Assembly (NCBI GenBank): GCA_009845905.1 | Contig: VXYS01000009.1 | Coordinates: forward strand, 1-64,000 | DNA from: Gammaproteobacteria bacterium | GTDB lineage: Bacteria > Pseudomonadota > Gammaproteobacteria > Steroidobacterales > Foliamicaceae | Reading direction: 5' to 3' | Length of the DNA stretch: 64,000 nucleotides | Shown: one piece after another, positions 17,771-25,302 of the stretch | How positions within the stretch are numbered: the stretch's first letter is position 1 | How the letters are laid out: each line of letters opens with the position of its first letter | The notes under the pieces: model-generated | Database searches by the model: none | What the model saw: only the letters and a program-made list of their open reading frames with translations | What the model was told of the DNA's origin: nothing | Position numbers and translations under genes: made by a program

Positions 17771-18384
17771 GCGGCGGCGATTCCCTCGGCGGCCAGCAGA
17801 CGGCGTTTTCGGCTGAGGCCGCCGCCGTAGCCGCACAGGCCGCCGTCACCGGCCACGATTCGATGGCAGGGCACCAGCCAGGCAACGGGATTGGCGTTCA
17901 TTGCCCCGCCCACGGCCCGCGAGGCGCCGGGCTTGCGAACGCGTTGGGCAAGCCCGCCGTACGACTCGGTGCTGCCGGCGGGGACCCCAAGCAGCGCCTT
18001 CCAGACGGCCAGCTGGAACGCCGTTCCGCGCAACAGCACGTCCACCGAACCGCCGCCGGAGGAAAACAGGCCGTCCGCCCGACCCTGCGCCCACTCGTCG
18101 TCGCGCTCAAGACGGGCTCCGGGCCAGCGCCGCGCCAGCCGTTGCCATTGCCGATTCTCGGCCTCGTCGGCTTCGAGGGCGGGACGGCCGCGAGGGTCAT
18201 GCCCTCGCTCCCGGGCATCGACGTACCCGACGCGGCACAGCGCGCCGTCCACCTCCGCCAGCATCAGCCTGCCGAGCGGGCTGGAGGCGAACCCCGCGGT
18301 CAGCGAGCGGCCCCGTGCGGGCGTCCGGTCGCGGTCTTCAAGGCGGGCTCGAACAGTGGGAGGAACGATATCGATCTTGCGCAT
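17767..18384 (-). CDS. ogt: Methylated-DNA-protein cysteine methyltransferase with repeat-derived insert
   Basis: This suicidal DNA-repair protein transfers the methyl group from O6-methylguanine to its own cysteine, here C173 in VPCHRIV. It also has the helix-turn-helix segment [22 protein letters not shown] with the arginine finger. It is 205 residues long, starting at MRKIDIV. Residues about 57-71 (AREGHDP-like, then GRPALE) are encoded by a family B repeat element at 18175-18213, inserted between the N-terminal and catalytic domains without breaking the frame. It overlaps lipA and lies 35 bases after batD. Confidence 0.9.
   Translation of the reverse strand: MRKIDIVPPTVRARLEDRDRTPARGRSLTAGFASSPLGRLMLAEVDGALCRVGYVDARERGHDPRGRPALEADEAENRQWQRLARRWPGARLERDDEWAQGRADGLFSSGGGSVDVLLRGTAFQLAVWKALLGVPAGSTESYGGLAQRVRKPGASRAVGGAMNANPVAWLVPCHRIVAGDGGLCGYGGGLSRKRRLLAAEGIAAA
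18175..18213. repeat. Family B element inside ogt
   Basis: It contains GAGGGCGGGACGG, then stem GCGAGGG/CCCTCGC (18190-18196 and 18202-18208) with loop TCATG, then TCCC. It is almost identical over 39 bases to 46731-46770, which is intergenic. Here it is translated as part of Ogt. Confidence 0.85.
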
Positions 18385-18419
18385 GGCGATTACTTCGGAA
18401 AACGAATGCTCGCTCAAGT

Positions 18420-19793
18420 TTAGCCGCTTTCGGCCGCGCTCCCCGGCCAAAGCGGCGGAAGCCTGCTTTCGCCCGGTTCCGTGCGCGTCGCGAGGGACGG
18501 CGGACGGCGCGCAGCCCGCAGCAGCACTTCGGCATTCCAGTCCGGGCTGCCCGGCCCGTACACAGCTGCGGACAGGCGCCGGCATTCGGTTTCGGCCGGT
18601 TCGCCGAAGCGCCGGCCCAGTTCGCCCAGGTCGCGCGGAGCGTCGCCGGACCACCAGGCCCGCGCCCAGGCCAGCAGGGCCTCCTCGACCTGCCGGGCGT
18701 CATTCCTCCGACACGCTGCGGCAAGCGCCTTCAGGGGGCCCGCCACGGCATCCCGGCGGCGGGAGTCGCGGTCCAGGGCCGACTTGATCCTCCGGCGCAG
18801 CCGGCGGCCCGCGCCAAGACGGTGCGTAATCCACCATGCGATTCCGGTGAGGAACCAGCCCAGCGCCAGCAGCGGCGCCAGCCAGTCGGCGGGGCCAACG
18901 GGTTCCCGCGGCGATTCGTCCGGCTGAAGGACGTCCTGCCCGATCGGCGCCTGCGCCTGCAGGACGCGCCGGGGCAATTCGGAAGTTTCCCAGCTCTCGG
19001 TCGTGGTATTCCACCAATTCAGCCGGATGGCCGGCAGCACGACGTCGCCGGCGCGCAGGGCGAGCAGCGCCGCGCGCTGCCGGCGCACGCCCACCAGCCC
19101 GCCCGCGGTAACGGTGTCCTCGAACCGGGCGCGTTCGACAAAGTGACGGAAATTCGGGCCGTCGCCGGGCCGGAGTTCGGGTATCTGGCGCGCGGGCTGG
19201 CCCTCCACCCGCACCCCCAGCAGCCGGATCAGCGGCTCGCCCGCGACCAGCTCGCCCGGCTCGCGCTCGAACTCCTCCCACACGGTCACATCGCTCGCCG
19301 CCAGCCAACGGCCGGCGGGGGGCGACGGCACGGCCCGCACCACGAATCGTTCCGGCCCGGCATCCGGGACGAAACTGCGCGTGCGGAACCCGAAATCCTC
19401 GCCGATCCATTGCAGGCTCGCGGGCTGAAGCAGCATTTCACCCGTCGACTGGGGATACAGCGCATAGCGCCGCTCCAGCACCAGCGAATCGGCGTCTTCC
19501 GAGCGGAAGTTGTACTGCCGGTCGTTTCCGAGCTGCTCGATGAGCGCCTCGCCCTGGAGCAGCACGGGGTCGTTCAGCCGCCGGATGCGCCCGAAGCGGC
19601 GGGCGCCCGCGGTACGGAAAACGCGCACCGTGTAGAGCACCTGCGAGCGTTCCCAGGGGCTGCGGGAACTGATCTCGGCACGCACGACGAACGGGTTCTC
19701 CGCGGCCGGAGCCTGCGCCTTCGCGCTCAGCAGCGGCAATGCCGCGATCGCCAGGAGCGGCATTGCCGCGCGCAGCAGCCCCAGCCCTACCAT
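18420..19793 (-). CDS. batD: BatD-like protein
   Basis: The 457-residue protein has a signal peptide (MVGLGLLRAAMPLLAIAALPLL, AKA cleavage) and beta-rich periplasmic domains as in BatD (oxygen tolerance family). A membrane helix (about 322-342: WLAPLLALGWFLTGIAWWI) and a cytosolic helical tail follow. The ATG at 19793 has GAGG upstream and overlaps the BatB/C stop; a GTG start eight codons earlier is possible. It is part of a moxR-DUF58-DUF4381-batA-batBC-batD set linked to envelope stress and aerotolerance in other bacteria. Confidence 0.85.
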   Translation of the reverse strand: MVGLGLLRAAMPLLAIAALPLLSAKAQAPAAENPFVVRAEISSRSPWERSQVLYTVRVFRTAGARRFGRIRRLNDPVLLQGEALIEQLGNDRQYNFRSEDADSLVLERRYALYPQSTGEMLLQPASLQWIGEDFGFRTRSFVPDAGPERFVVRAVPSPPAGRWLAASDVTVWEEFEREPGELVAGEPLIRLLGVRVEGQPARQIPELRPGDGPNFRHFVERARFEDTVTAGGLVGVRRQRAALLALRAGDVVLPAIRLNWWNTTTESWETSELPRRVLQAQAPIGQDVLQPDESPREPVGPADWLAPLLALGWFLTGIAWWITHRLGAGRRLRRRIKSALDRDSRRRDAVAGPLKALAAACRRNDARQVEEALLAWARAWWSGDAPRDLGELGRRFGEPAETECRRLSAAVYGPGSPDWNAEVLLRAARRPPSLATRTEPGESRLPPLWPGSAAESG

Positions 19794-21397
19794 GGCTCGG
19801 CCTCGCCGCCCGGCCACAGGGGATTGCCGTCCTGGTCCACGCCTTCGGCCCTGTACTGACGCAGGAACTTGCGCCTCAACAGCCCGCCGGGATCGTCAGG
19901 GACCTGCAGCAGCCAGCTCTGCGAGCTTTCCGGGAGCATCTCTCCCTCGGGAAGCTCCGTGTCGCCGGCCAGCGGCAGTGTCTGCTGCTCGCGCTCGGCC
20001 TGGTCGGCCGGATCCTCCAGCGCCTCCTCCGGTGGCTGGGCCGCCCGCTCGCTCACCGCCGGCGGCGGGTCGACAAGCTGCTTGAGAACCTCCAGGTTAT
20101 GGCGCGCGTCGGCGTGGTCGGGCTGATCCAACAGCAGTTCTTCGTAATGGCGAATCGCGGTCTCGATATTGCCGGCCAGGGCCAGGGCCGTGGCCCGGTT
20201 GTACCGCGCCGAGACCGCGTTCAGGCCCCGCAGGACTTCCGCGCTCTCAAGAAAGCGGCCCTGGCGGTGCAGGGCGGCGGCACGCCACTCGGGATCGTCG
20301 AACAGTTCGGCGGCCCGCGCATATTCGCTGTTCGAGAAAGCGCGCACGCCCTGCTGGTCCGATGTCGTGAACCAGCCGTCCGCGGCATAAGCGCCAAGCG
20401 GCATGGCGAAAGCCAACGCCAGGACCCAGCCGCGGCGGAAGGCCAGCGCCGCCAGCGGCAGCAGGAACAGAAGCAACAGCGGGCCCTCGTCGCGCCAGCG
20501 CCTGGCCTGCAAACCCTCCCCCCGGCCGCCGTCGCCGGCGCTTCGAGTACGGCCCAGCAAGTCGCGCAAGTCGCCGTTGTCGGCCGTCATCCGCCGGTAG
20601 CCGCCCCCGCCCTCGCGCGCCAGCCGCAGCATTTCGTCCTCGTCCGGCCGGCTCACCACAAGGCCCGCCCAGTCGTCGCGCAGAAACCCGCCGCGCATGT
20701 CGGGCACCGGAGCGCCTTCGGGTGTGGCGGCGCCCAGGACCAGCAGGCTGTGGCCGTCGGCGCGCAGCGCGCGGGCCGCGTCCACGGCCCTGCGGCCACC
20801 GGATCCGTCGGTCACCAGCAGCACCGTTCCGTCGCGGGCGTCCGCCTGGTTCAGCAGGCGGTGGCCCCTGACCAGGGCCGAAGCCACGTCGCTGCCGCGG
20901 CTGGGCATCACGTCCGGCGCCAGCACGTCCAGCAGGTTGACCAGCGTGGCCGCGTCGGTCGTGACCGGAGCGACGGTGAAGGCGTGACCGGAAAAGGCCA
21001 CCAGCCCGTTCTGGCCGGCGGCGCGCATGCGCAGCCCTTCCTTGATCTTCAGCCGGGCGCGGTCCAGGCGGGTGGGCGTCAGGTCGGCCGCCAGCATGGA
21101 ACGCGACACGTCGAGCACCGCCACCAGCGCATCGCCGCCGCGCACGGCCGTCACCGGCACCTGGCGGTAGGCCGGTCCCGCAAGCGCCAGCAGGCAAAGG
21201 GCCAGCGCCAGCGAACAGATCAGCCGCCAGTTCGACCCGGTCCGGGTCCCGCGGCGGTCGATCAGAAACGGCGCCAGCGCGGGATCCAGGACCTTCGCCC
21301 ACGGCCCCCGGGCGTGCCTGCGCCCGAGCCAAGGCAGCGCGGCCAGCGGCAGCGCCAGCAACCACAGCGGGCGGATCCAGTGCCAGTCGAATTCCAC
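19787..21397 (-). CDS. batB: BatB-BatC fusion: von Willebrand A domain plus TPR domain
   Basis: The 536-residue protein has N-terminal membrane helices (about 10-24 and 58-74), then a VWA domain with the metal site DVSRS (96-100) and TDGSGG. A membrane segment (about 305-340) precedes a TPR-like region with SARYNRATALALAGNIETAI and YEELLLDQPDHADARHNLEVL. It ends in an acidic, glutamate-rich tail. In several species BatB and BatC are separate; here they are one chain. It starts with GTG 11 bases after batA. Confidence 0.87.
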   Translation of the reverse strand: MEFDWHWIRPLWLLALPLAALPWLGRRHARGPWAKVLDPALAPFLIDRRGTRTGSNWRLICSLALALCLLALAGPAYRQVPVTAVRGGDALVAVLDVSRSMLAADLTPTRLDRARLKIKEGLRMRAAGQNGLVAFSGHAFTVAPVTTDAATLVNLLDVLAPDVMPSRGSDVASALVRGHRLLNQADARDGTVLLVTDGSGGRRAVDAARALRADGHSLLVLGAATPEGAPVPDMRGGFLRDDWAGLVVSRPDEDEMLRLAREGGGGYRRMTADNGDLRDLLGRTRSAGDGGRGEGLQARRWRDEGPLLLLFLLPLAALAFRRGWVLALAFAMPLGAYAADGWFTTSDQQGVRAFSNSEYARAAELFDDPEWRAAALHRQGRFLESAEVLRGLNAVSARYNRATALALAGNIETAIRHYEELLLDQPDHADARHNLEVLKQLVDPPPAVSERAAQPPEEALEDPADQAEREQQTLPLAGDTELPEGEMLPESSQSWLLQVPDDPGGLLRRKFLRQYRAEGVDQDGNPLWPGGEAEPW

Positions 21398-21408
21398 GGG
21401 TGCCGCGC

Positions 21409-22374
21409 CTATGCTCGCCGCGCCCGCCAGGCCAGCGCCAGACCCAGGAGCAGGGCCAGCACCAATGGCGGCAAGTGCGCCGGGCGGCCCGAGCGCAACG
21501 CCAGTTCGTCCAGTTCCGCCGGCTCCAGCACGTCCAGCTCCGCGTAGATCTGCTCCAGGCGGCCGGTGGCGGCAGCCCGGAAATAGCGGCCGCCGGTAAG
21601 GTCGGCGATGGCCAGCAGGGTTGCCTCGTCGAGTTCCGAGGAAACGCCGGGTTGCGAACCGCGGGACGAACCGATGCCGATCGTGTAGATCTTCAGCCCC
21701 GCCTCGCGGGCCAGTTGCGCCGCCTTCAATGGCGTGAGCACCCCGGCGGTGGCGGCGCCGTCGGTCAACAGCACCAGCACCCGGTGCTCGGGCGCGGCGC
21801 CTTCGTCCGACATGCGCTTGACGGCCAGCGCAATCGCGTCGCCCAGCGCGGTCTGCCGCCCGGCCAGGCCCACGGAGGATTCATCCAGGAACGCCCTTAC
21901 CGTGGCGCGGTCGAAGCTCAGCGGCGCCTGCAGATAGGCCTGTCCACCGAACAGGATCAGGCCCACGCGGTCGCCGACGCGCCGCTCGATGAAATCCCCG
22001 GCCACGGACTTGATCGCGTTGAGCCTTGACTGGGATCGTCCCGCCAGCCGTGCGTCGCGAACCTCCATGCTTCCCGACAGGTCCACCGCCAGCATCAGGT
22101 CGCGCCCGGTGGCCGGGGCCGTCAGCGCGGAATCCAGCAGCAGGGGACGGGCGGCGGCAAACAACAGGCACAGCCACATGAACGCGGCGAGGAGCCAGTC
22201 CGGACTGAAGCGCGGCCTGGTTCCGGGCGTCGTTCCGGCGCGCGAAAAGCGGTCGCGCTCCGGCACCTTCAGGGCCTGGCCCGCGCCCCGCCTGAGCGGC
22301 GCCACAAGGCGGTACGCGGCCAGCGGGAGGGGCAGCAGGAGCCACGCCCAGGCCCACTCGAAAGCCAGCCTCAC
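21409..22374 (-). CDS. batA: BatA-like von Willebrand A domain membrane protein
   Basis: The 321-residue protein has N-terminal membrane helices (about 7-24 and 60-80), a VWA domain with the MIDAS motif DLSGS (98-102) and LLTDGAATAG, and a C-terminal membrane helix (LPPLVLALLLGLALAW). GTG start overlaps the DUF4381 stop by four bases. It probably forms a complex with BatB/C in the inner membrane. Confidence 0.88.
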   Translation of the reverse strand: MRLAFEWAWAWLLLPLPLAAYRLVAPLRRGAGQALKVPERDRFSRAGTTPGTRPRFSPDWLLAAFMWLCLLFAAARPLLLDSALTAPATGRDLMLAVDLSGSMEVRDARLAGRSQSRLNAIKSVAGDFIERRVGDRVGLILFGGQAYLQAPLSFDRATVRAFLDESSVGLAGRQTALGDAIALAVKRMSDEGAAPEHRVLVLLTDGAATAGVLTPLKAAQLAREAGLKIYTIGIGSSRGSQPGVSSELDEATLLAIADLTGGRYFRAAATGRLEQIYAELDVLEPAELDELALRSGRPAHLPPLVLALLLGLALAWRARRA

Positions 22375-22844
22375 GACAAGCTCCCGTTACGGCTGCGCGC
22401 GCGCCGGATCCAGGTCGCGGCGCTGCGGACGAAGGCCGCTGCATCCAGCTCGACGCGCTTGCGGTAAGCGCCGTCCACAAGGGCTTCCGCGGGCGCCGGA
22501 CAGGCGCCCCGGCCGAGTTCCCGCAGGCATTCGATCCACGCCTGTCCGGTCAGGCCGGCGACGTCCGCGCGATCCCGCAGCTTCATCGCGCAGACGCGCA
22601 GAAGCACCGAGACGTCCGCGAGCAGGCGGGCCGCGTCGCCATGCCGGGCATAGTCCGCCTCGGCGGATTTGAGCCGCTCCAGCGCCTCGCGTTTCCATGC
22701 CGGCAAGCGCCGCAACCACCACAGGGCCGCCGCCAGCAGGACCAGCACGACAAGCCACCAGCCGGGGCGGGGCGGCCACCACGCCGGCGACTGCGGAAGG
22801 TGAATGTCGCGCAAGAGAGACGCAAGATCGCCGCTGCCGTTCAT
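22371..22844 (-). CDS. DUF4381 family membrane protein
   Basis: The 157-residue protein has one central membrane helix (about 22-45: WWPPRPGWWLVVLVLLAAALWWL) and a helical cytosolic part with conserved GLTGQAWIECLREL. DUF4381 genes usually lie between DUF58 and batA, as here. It overlaps both neighbours by four bases, indicating translational coupling. Confidence 0.83.
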   Translation of the reverse strand: MNGSGDLASLLRDIHLPQSPAWWPPRPGWWLVVLVLLAAALWWLRRLPAWKREALERLKSAEADYARHGDAARLLADVSVLLRVCAMKLRDRADVAGLTGQAWIECLRELGRGACPAPAEALVDGAYRKRVELDAAAFVRSAATWIRRARSRNGSLS

Positions 22845-23797
22845 CGCGATGATCTCCGCAACCTGGCGCGCGGCCGACGGGTAAAAAGTGGCGGGGCGTA
22901 GCGCGGTTCGGCGGGGTCCTCATCGGTACGGAACTGCACGTAGGCGCCGCCGTGTGTGAGGGCAATCTCCGCCAGCGACTGCGACCCGCGCACGAAGTCA
23001 TCCCGCCAGCGCCGGCGGGCGGCATCCTCGCCGGTATGAAAAACCGCTTCCCCGTTCTCATCACGAACGGCATAGCGTCCGGGCGGCGGCAGGTCGCGAT
23101 CGAGCGGATCGTGAACGCGCACGATCAGCAGCGGACGGCGGGCCGCCAGCCGCCGCGCGGCATCGATGCATCCTGCTCCCATGAAGTCGCTGACCAGCAC
23201 CAGGCGGCTGCCGGACGGCGCATGGCGCTGCAACGCGGGAATCGCGTCGATCAGCTCCGCCCGGTCGCCGGCAACGGCCGCGCTCCGGAAGGCGCCGGCC
23301 AGCGCGAGGGCGAGACGCTGGGCTCCGCGGCGTCCGGGCAGCGGCGGAGTGATGTCGAAACCCGCCGGCGACAGCACCAGGCCCGACACGCGGTCGCGCG
23401 CGGCCACGGCCGCCCAGGCAATCATCATCGCGACCCGCGCCGCCAGCACCGACTTGAACACGCCCACGGTCGCAAAGTGCATGCGTGCGCCGAGGTCCGC
23501 GCACACCAGCGTCGGGCGCTCGCTTTCCTCCTGGTAGAGCTTGGTGTAGGGACGGCCGGTACGGGCCGTGGCCTTCCAGTGCATGTGACGCGGATCGTCG
23601 CCCGGCTGCCAGGCGCGCACTTCGTCGAACTCCATTCCACGGGCGCGCAGGGGGGCCAGCCTTGCCGGCCCGGAGCGAACGTCGCCGCCGAACTGGAACC
23701 AGGACCCGAACGGCGTGTGCCGCAGGGCCAGCAGTTCCGGCAGTCCGATCCAGGTGCGCCCGCGACCGGGAATCGCTCCCGCCGCGCCGTCCTGCAC
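22841..23797 (-). CDS. DUF58 family protein of the MoxR/Bat operon
   Basis: The 318-residue protein has the DUF58 hallmark VRAWQPGDDPRHMHWKATAR followed by a VWA-like fold (LVCADLGARMHF, LVLVSDFMGAG). It starts with GTG at 23797 inside the moxR stop (TAGTG). The frame stays open far upstream through moxR, but that part is not homologous. The substrate or partner of DUF58 is not established; it is thought to act with the MoxR ATPase. Confidence 0.86.
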   Translation of the reverse strand: MQDGAAGAIPGRGRTWIGLPELLALRHTPFGSWFQFGGDVRSGPARLAPLRARGMEFDEVRAWQPGDDPRHMHWKATARTGRPYTKLYQEESERPTLVCADLGARMHFATVGVFKSVLAARVAMMIAWAAVAARDRVSGLVLSPAGFDITPPLPGRRGAQRLALALAGAFRSAAVAGDRAELIDAIPALQRHAPSGSRLVLVSDFMGAGCIDAARRLAARRPLLIVRVHDPLDRDLPPPGRYAVRDENGEAVFHTGEDAARRRWRDDFVRGSQSLAEIALTHGGAYVQFRTDEDPAEPRYAPPLFTRRPRARLRRSSR

Positions 23798-24792
23798 TAG
23801 GGCACCGCCACGCAGTCCAGCAGCCGGCTGACGATCTCCTCGGAACTGCGGCCTTCGGCCTCGGCTTCGTAGGTCAGAATGATCCGGTGGCGCAGGACCG
23901 GCGGCGCCACCGCCTGAATGTCGCCGGGCGTGACGAAGTCCCGGCCGCGGAGGTAGGCGCGGGCCCGGCTGCAGCGGTCCAGCGCGATCGAGGCGCGCGG
24001 GCTGGCGCCGTAGCTCACGAGGCCGGCCAGCTCCTCGTCGTACTTCTCCGGCGTCCGCGTGGCCCGGACCAGTTCGACGATATAGCGCTCGAGTCGCTCG
24101 GCCAGGTGCAGTTCGAGCACCCGCGCACGGTCCTTCATGACTTCCTCGACCGAGTAGCCGTCTTCGGCCTTGCTTCCGCCGGTAGCGCCGGCGGACGCTT
24201 CCCGGCGAGTGAGCTCCAGTATCCGCTGCTCCTGCTCCGCGCTCGGATAGCTGATCCGGGTCTTCATCAGGAAGCGGTCGAGCTGGGACTCCGGGAGCGG
24301 ATAGGCGCCCTCCTGCTCGATGGGGTTTTGGGTGGCCATGACCAGGAACGGCTCCGGCAGCGGCCAGCTCTTCTCGGCCACCGTGACCTGCCGCTCCTCC
24401 ATCGCCTCGAGCAGGGCGGACTGCACCTTGGCCGAGGCGCGGTTGATTTCGTCGGCCAGCACGAGGTTGTGGAATATCGGCCCGGCGCGAAACTCGAACT
24501 CGCCGGTCTGCGGCCGGAAAATGTCGGTGCCGGTCAGGTCCGAAGGCAGCAGGTCGGGAGTGAACTGGACCCGGTGGAAGCTGGCCTTGAGGCAACGGCC
24601 CAGGACCTTCACCGCCCGCGTCTTGGCCAGCCCCGGCACGCCCTCCACCAGCAGGTGGCCGCCGGCCAGCAGCGCGATGAGCATGTGCTCGATGAACTCC
24701 TCCTGGCCCAGCACGTGCGCTTCCATGCGCCGGCGCAGCGCGGCCAGCGGCAGTTGCGCGATTTCCCGCGGCGCGGGTTCGGCCGGTGTCAT
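23797..24792 (-). CDS. moxR: MoxR-family AAA+ ATPase
   Basis: The 331-residue ATPase has Walker A GVPGLAKT (51-58), Walker B VLADEINRAS, sensor segment ATQNPIEQEGAYPLPESQLDRF and the C-terminal lid. MoxR ATPases act as chaperones for VWA proteins encoded nearby, consistent with the four downstream Bat-type genes. ATG at 24792 is favoured; a GTG at 24807 is also possible. It heads a long overlapping minus-strand run. The short region to the divergent DUF192 gene must hold both promoters. Confidence 0.92.
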   Translation of the reverse strand: MTPAEPAPREIAQLPLAALRRRMEAHVLGQEEFIEHMLIALLAGGHLLVEGVPGLAKTRAVKVLGRCLKASFHRVQFTPDLLPSDLTGTDIFRPQTGEFEFRAGPIFHNLVLADEINRASAKVQSALLEAMEERQVTVAEKSWPLPEPFLVMATQNPIEQEGAYPLPESQLDRFLMKTRISYPSAEQEQRILELTRREASAGATGGSKAEDGYSVEEVMKDRARVLELHLAERLERYIVELVRATRTPEKYDEELAGLVSYGASPRASIALDRCSRARAYLRGRDFVTPGDIQAVAPPVLRHRIILTYEAEAEGRSSEEIVSRLLDCVAVP

Positions 24793-24851
24793 CTCAATCT
24801 GGCCCACAACAAGTCATGCGCGCCCGATTGTAGCGGGTACATACTTGCGCC

Positions 24852-25298
24852 GTGGAAATCAGGGTTTTGGCACTGGCGATGTTGCTGCTGGCCTGGCAAG
24901 CGGCCGGCGGACAGAATCTCGACCGGCTGCCGCAGGCGAAGGGAGTGCTGGCGGCATCCGCGGGGCAGTGCGTGTTCCTGGACTTGTGGCTGGCCCGGAC
25001 CCGCGAGCAGCAACTCCGCGGCCTGATGCACGTGCGCGACGTGCCCGACGCGTGGGGGATGCTGTTCGTCTACGGCCGTGAACAGGAAATCGGCATGTGG
25101 ATGAAGAACACCCATGTTTCGCTGGACATGCTGTTCATCCGCGCCGACGGCAGCATCGCCAGCATCGCGACCGACACGCGGCCGCTGAGCCTGAAGACCA
25201 TCCGCTCCGGCGAGCCCGTCTCCCGCGTGCTGGAGCTGAAAGCCGGCTCGGTGAAGCGCTGGGGCGTCAAGCCGGGCGACCGCCTGCTGTCGCCTTAA
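24852..25298 (+). CDS. DUF192 family exported protein
   Basis: The 148-residue protein has a signal peptide (MEIRVLALAMLLLAWQAAG) and the DUF192 core: LARTREQQLRGLMHVRDVPDAWGMLF, MWMKNTHVSLDMLFI, and VLELKAGSVKRWGVKPGD. The function of the family is unknown. The GTG start is assigned because it gives a full signal peptide, but the ribosome site is weak. Its stop lies four bases from the convergent PhoD-like gene. Confidence 0.85.
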   Translation: MEIRVLALAMLLLAWQAAGGQNLDRLPQAKGVLAASAGQCVFLDLWLARTREQQLRGLMHVRDVPDAWGMLFVYGREQEIGMWMKNTHVSLDMLFIRADGSIASIATDTRPLSLKTIRSGEPVSRVLELKAGSVKRWGVKPGDRLLSP

Positions 25299-25302
25299 CG
25301 GG

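Noticed and set aside
23798..24595. Upstream extension of the DUF58 frame
   Set aside because: It lies in the moxR gene in a different frame; GTG at 23797 overlapping the moxR stop is the natural start.
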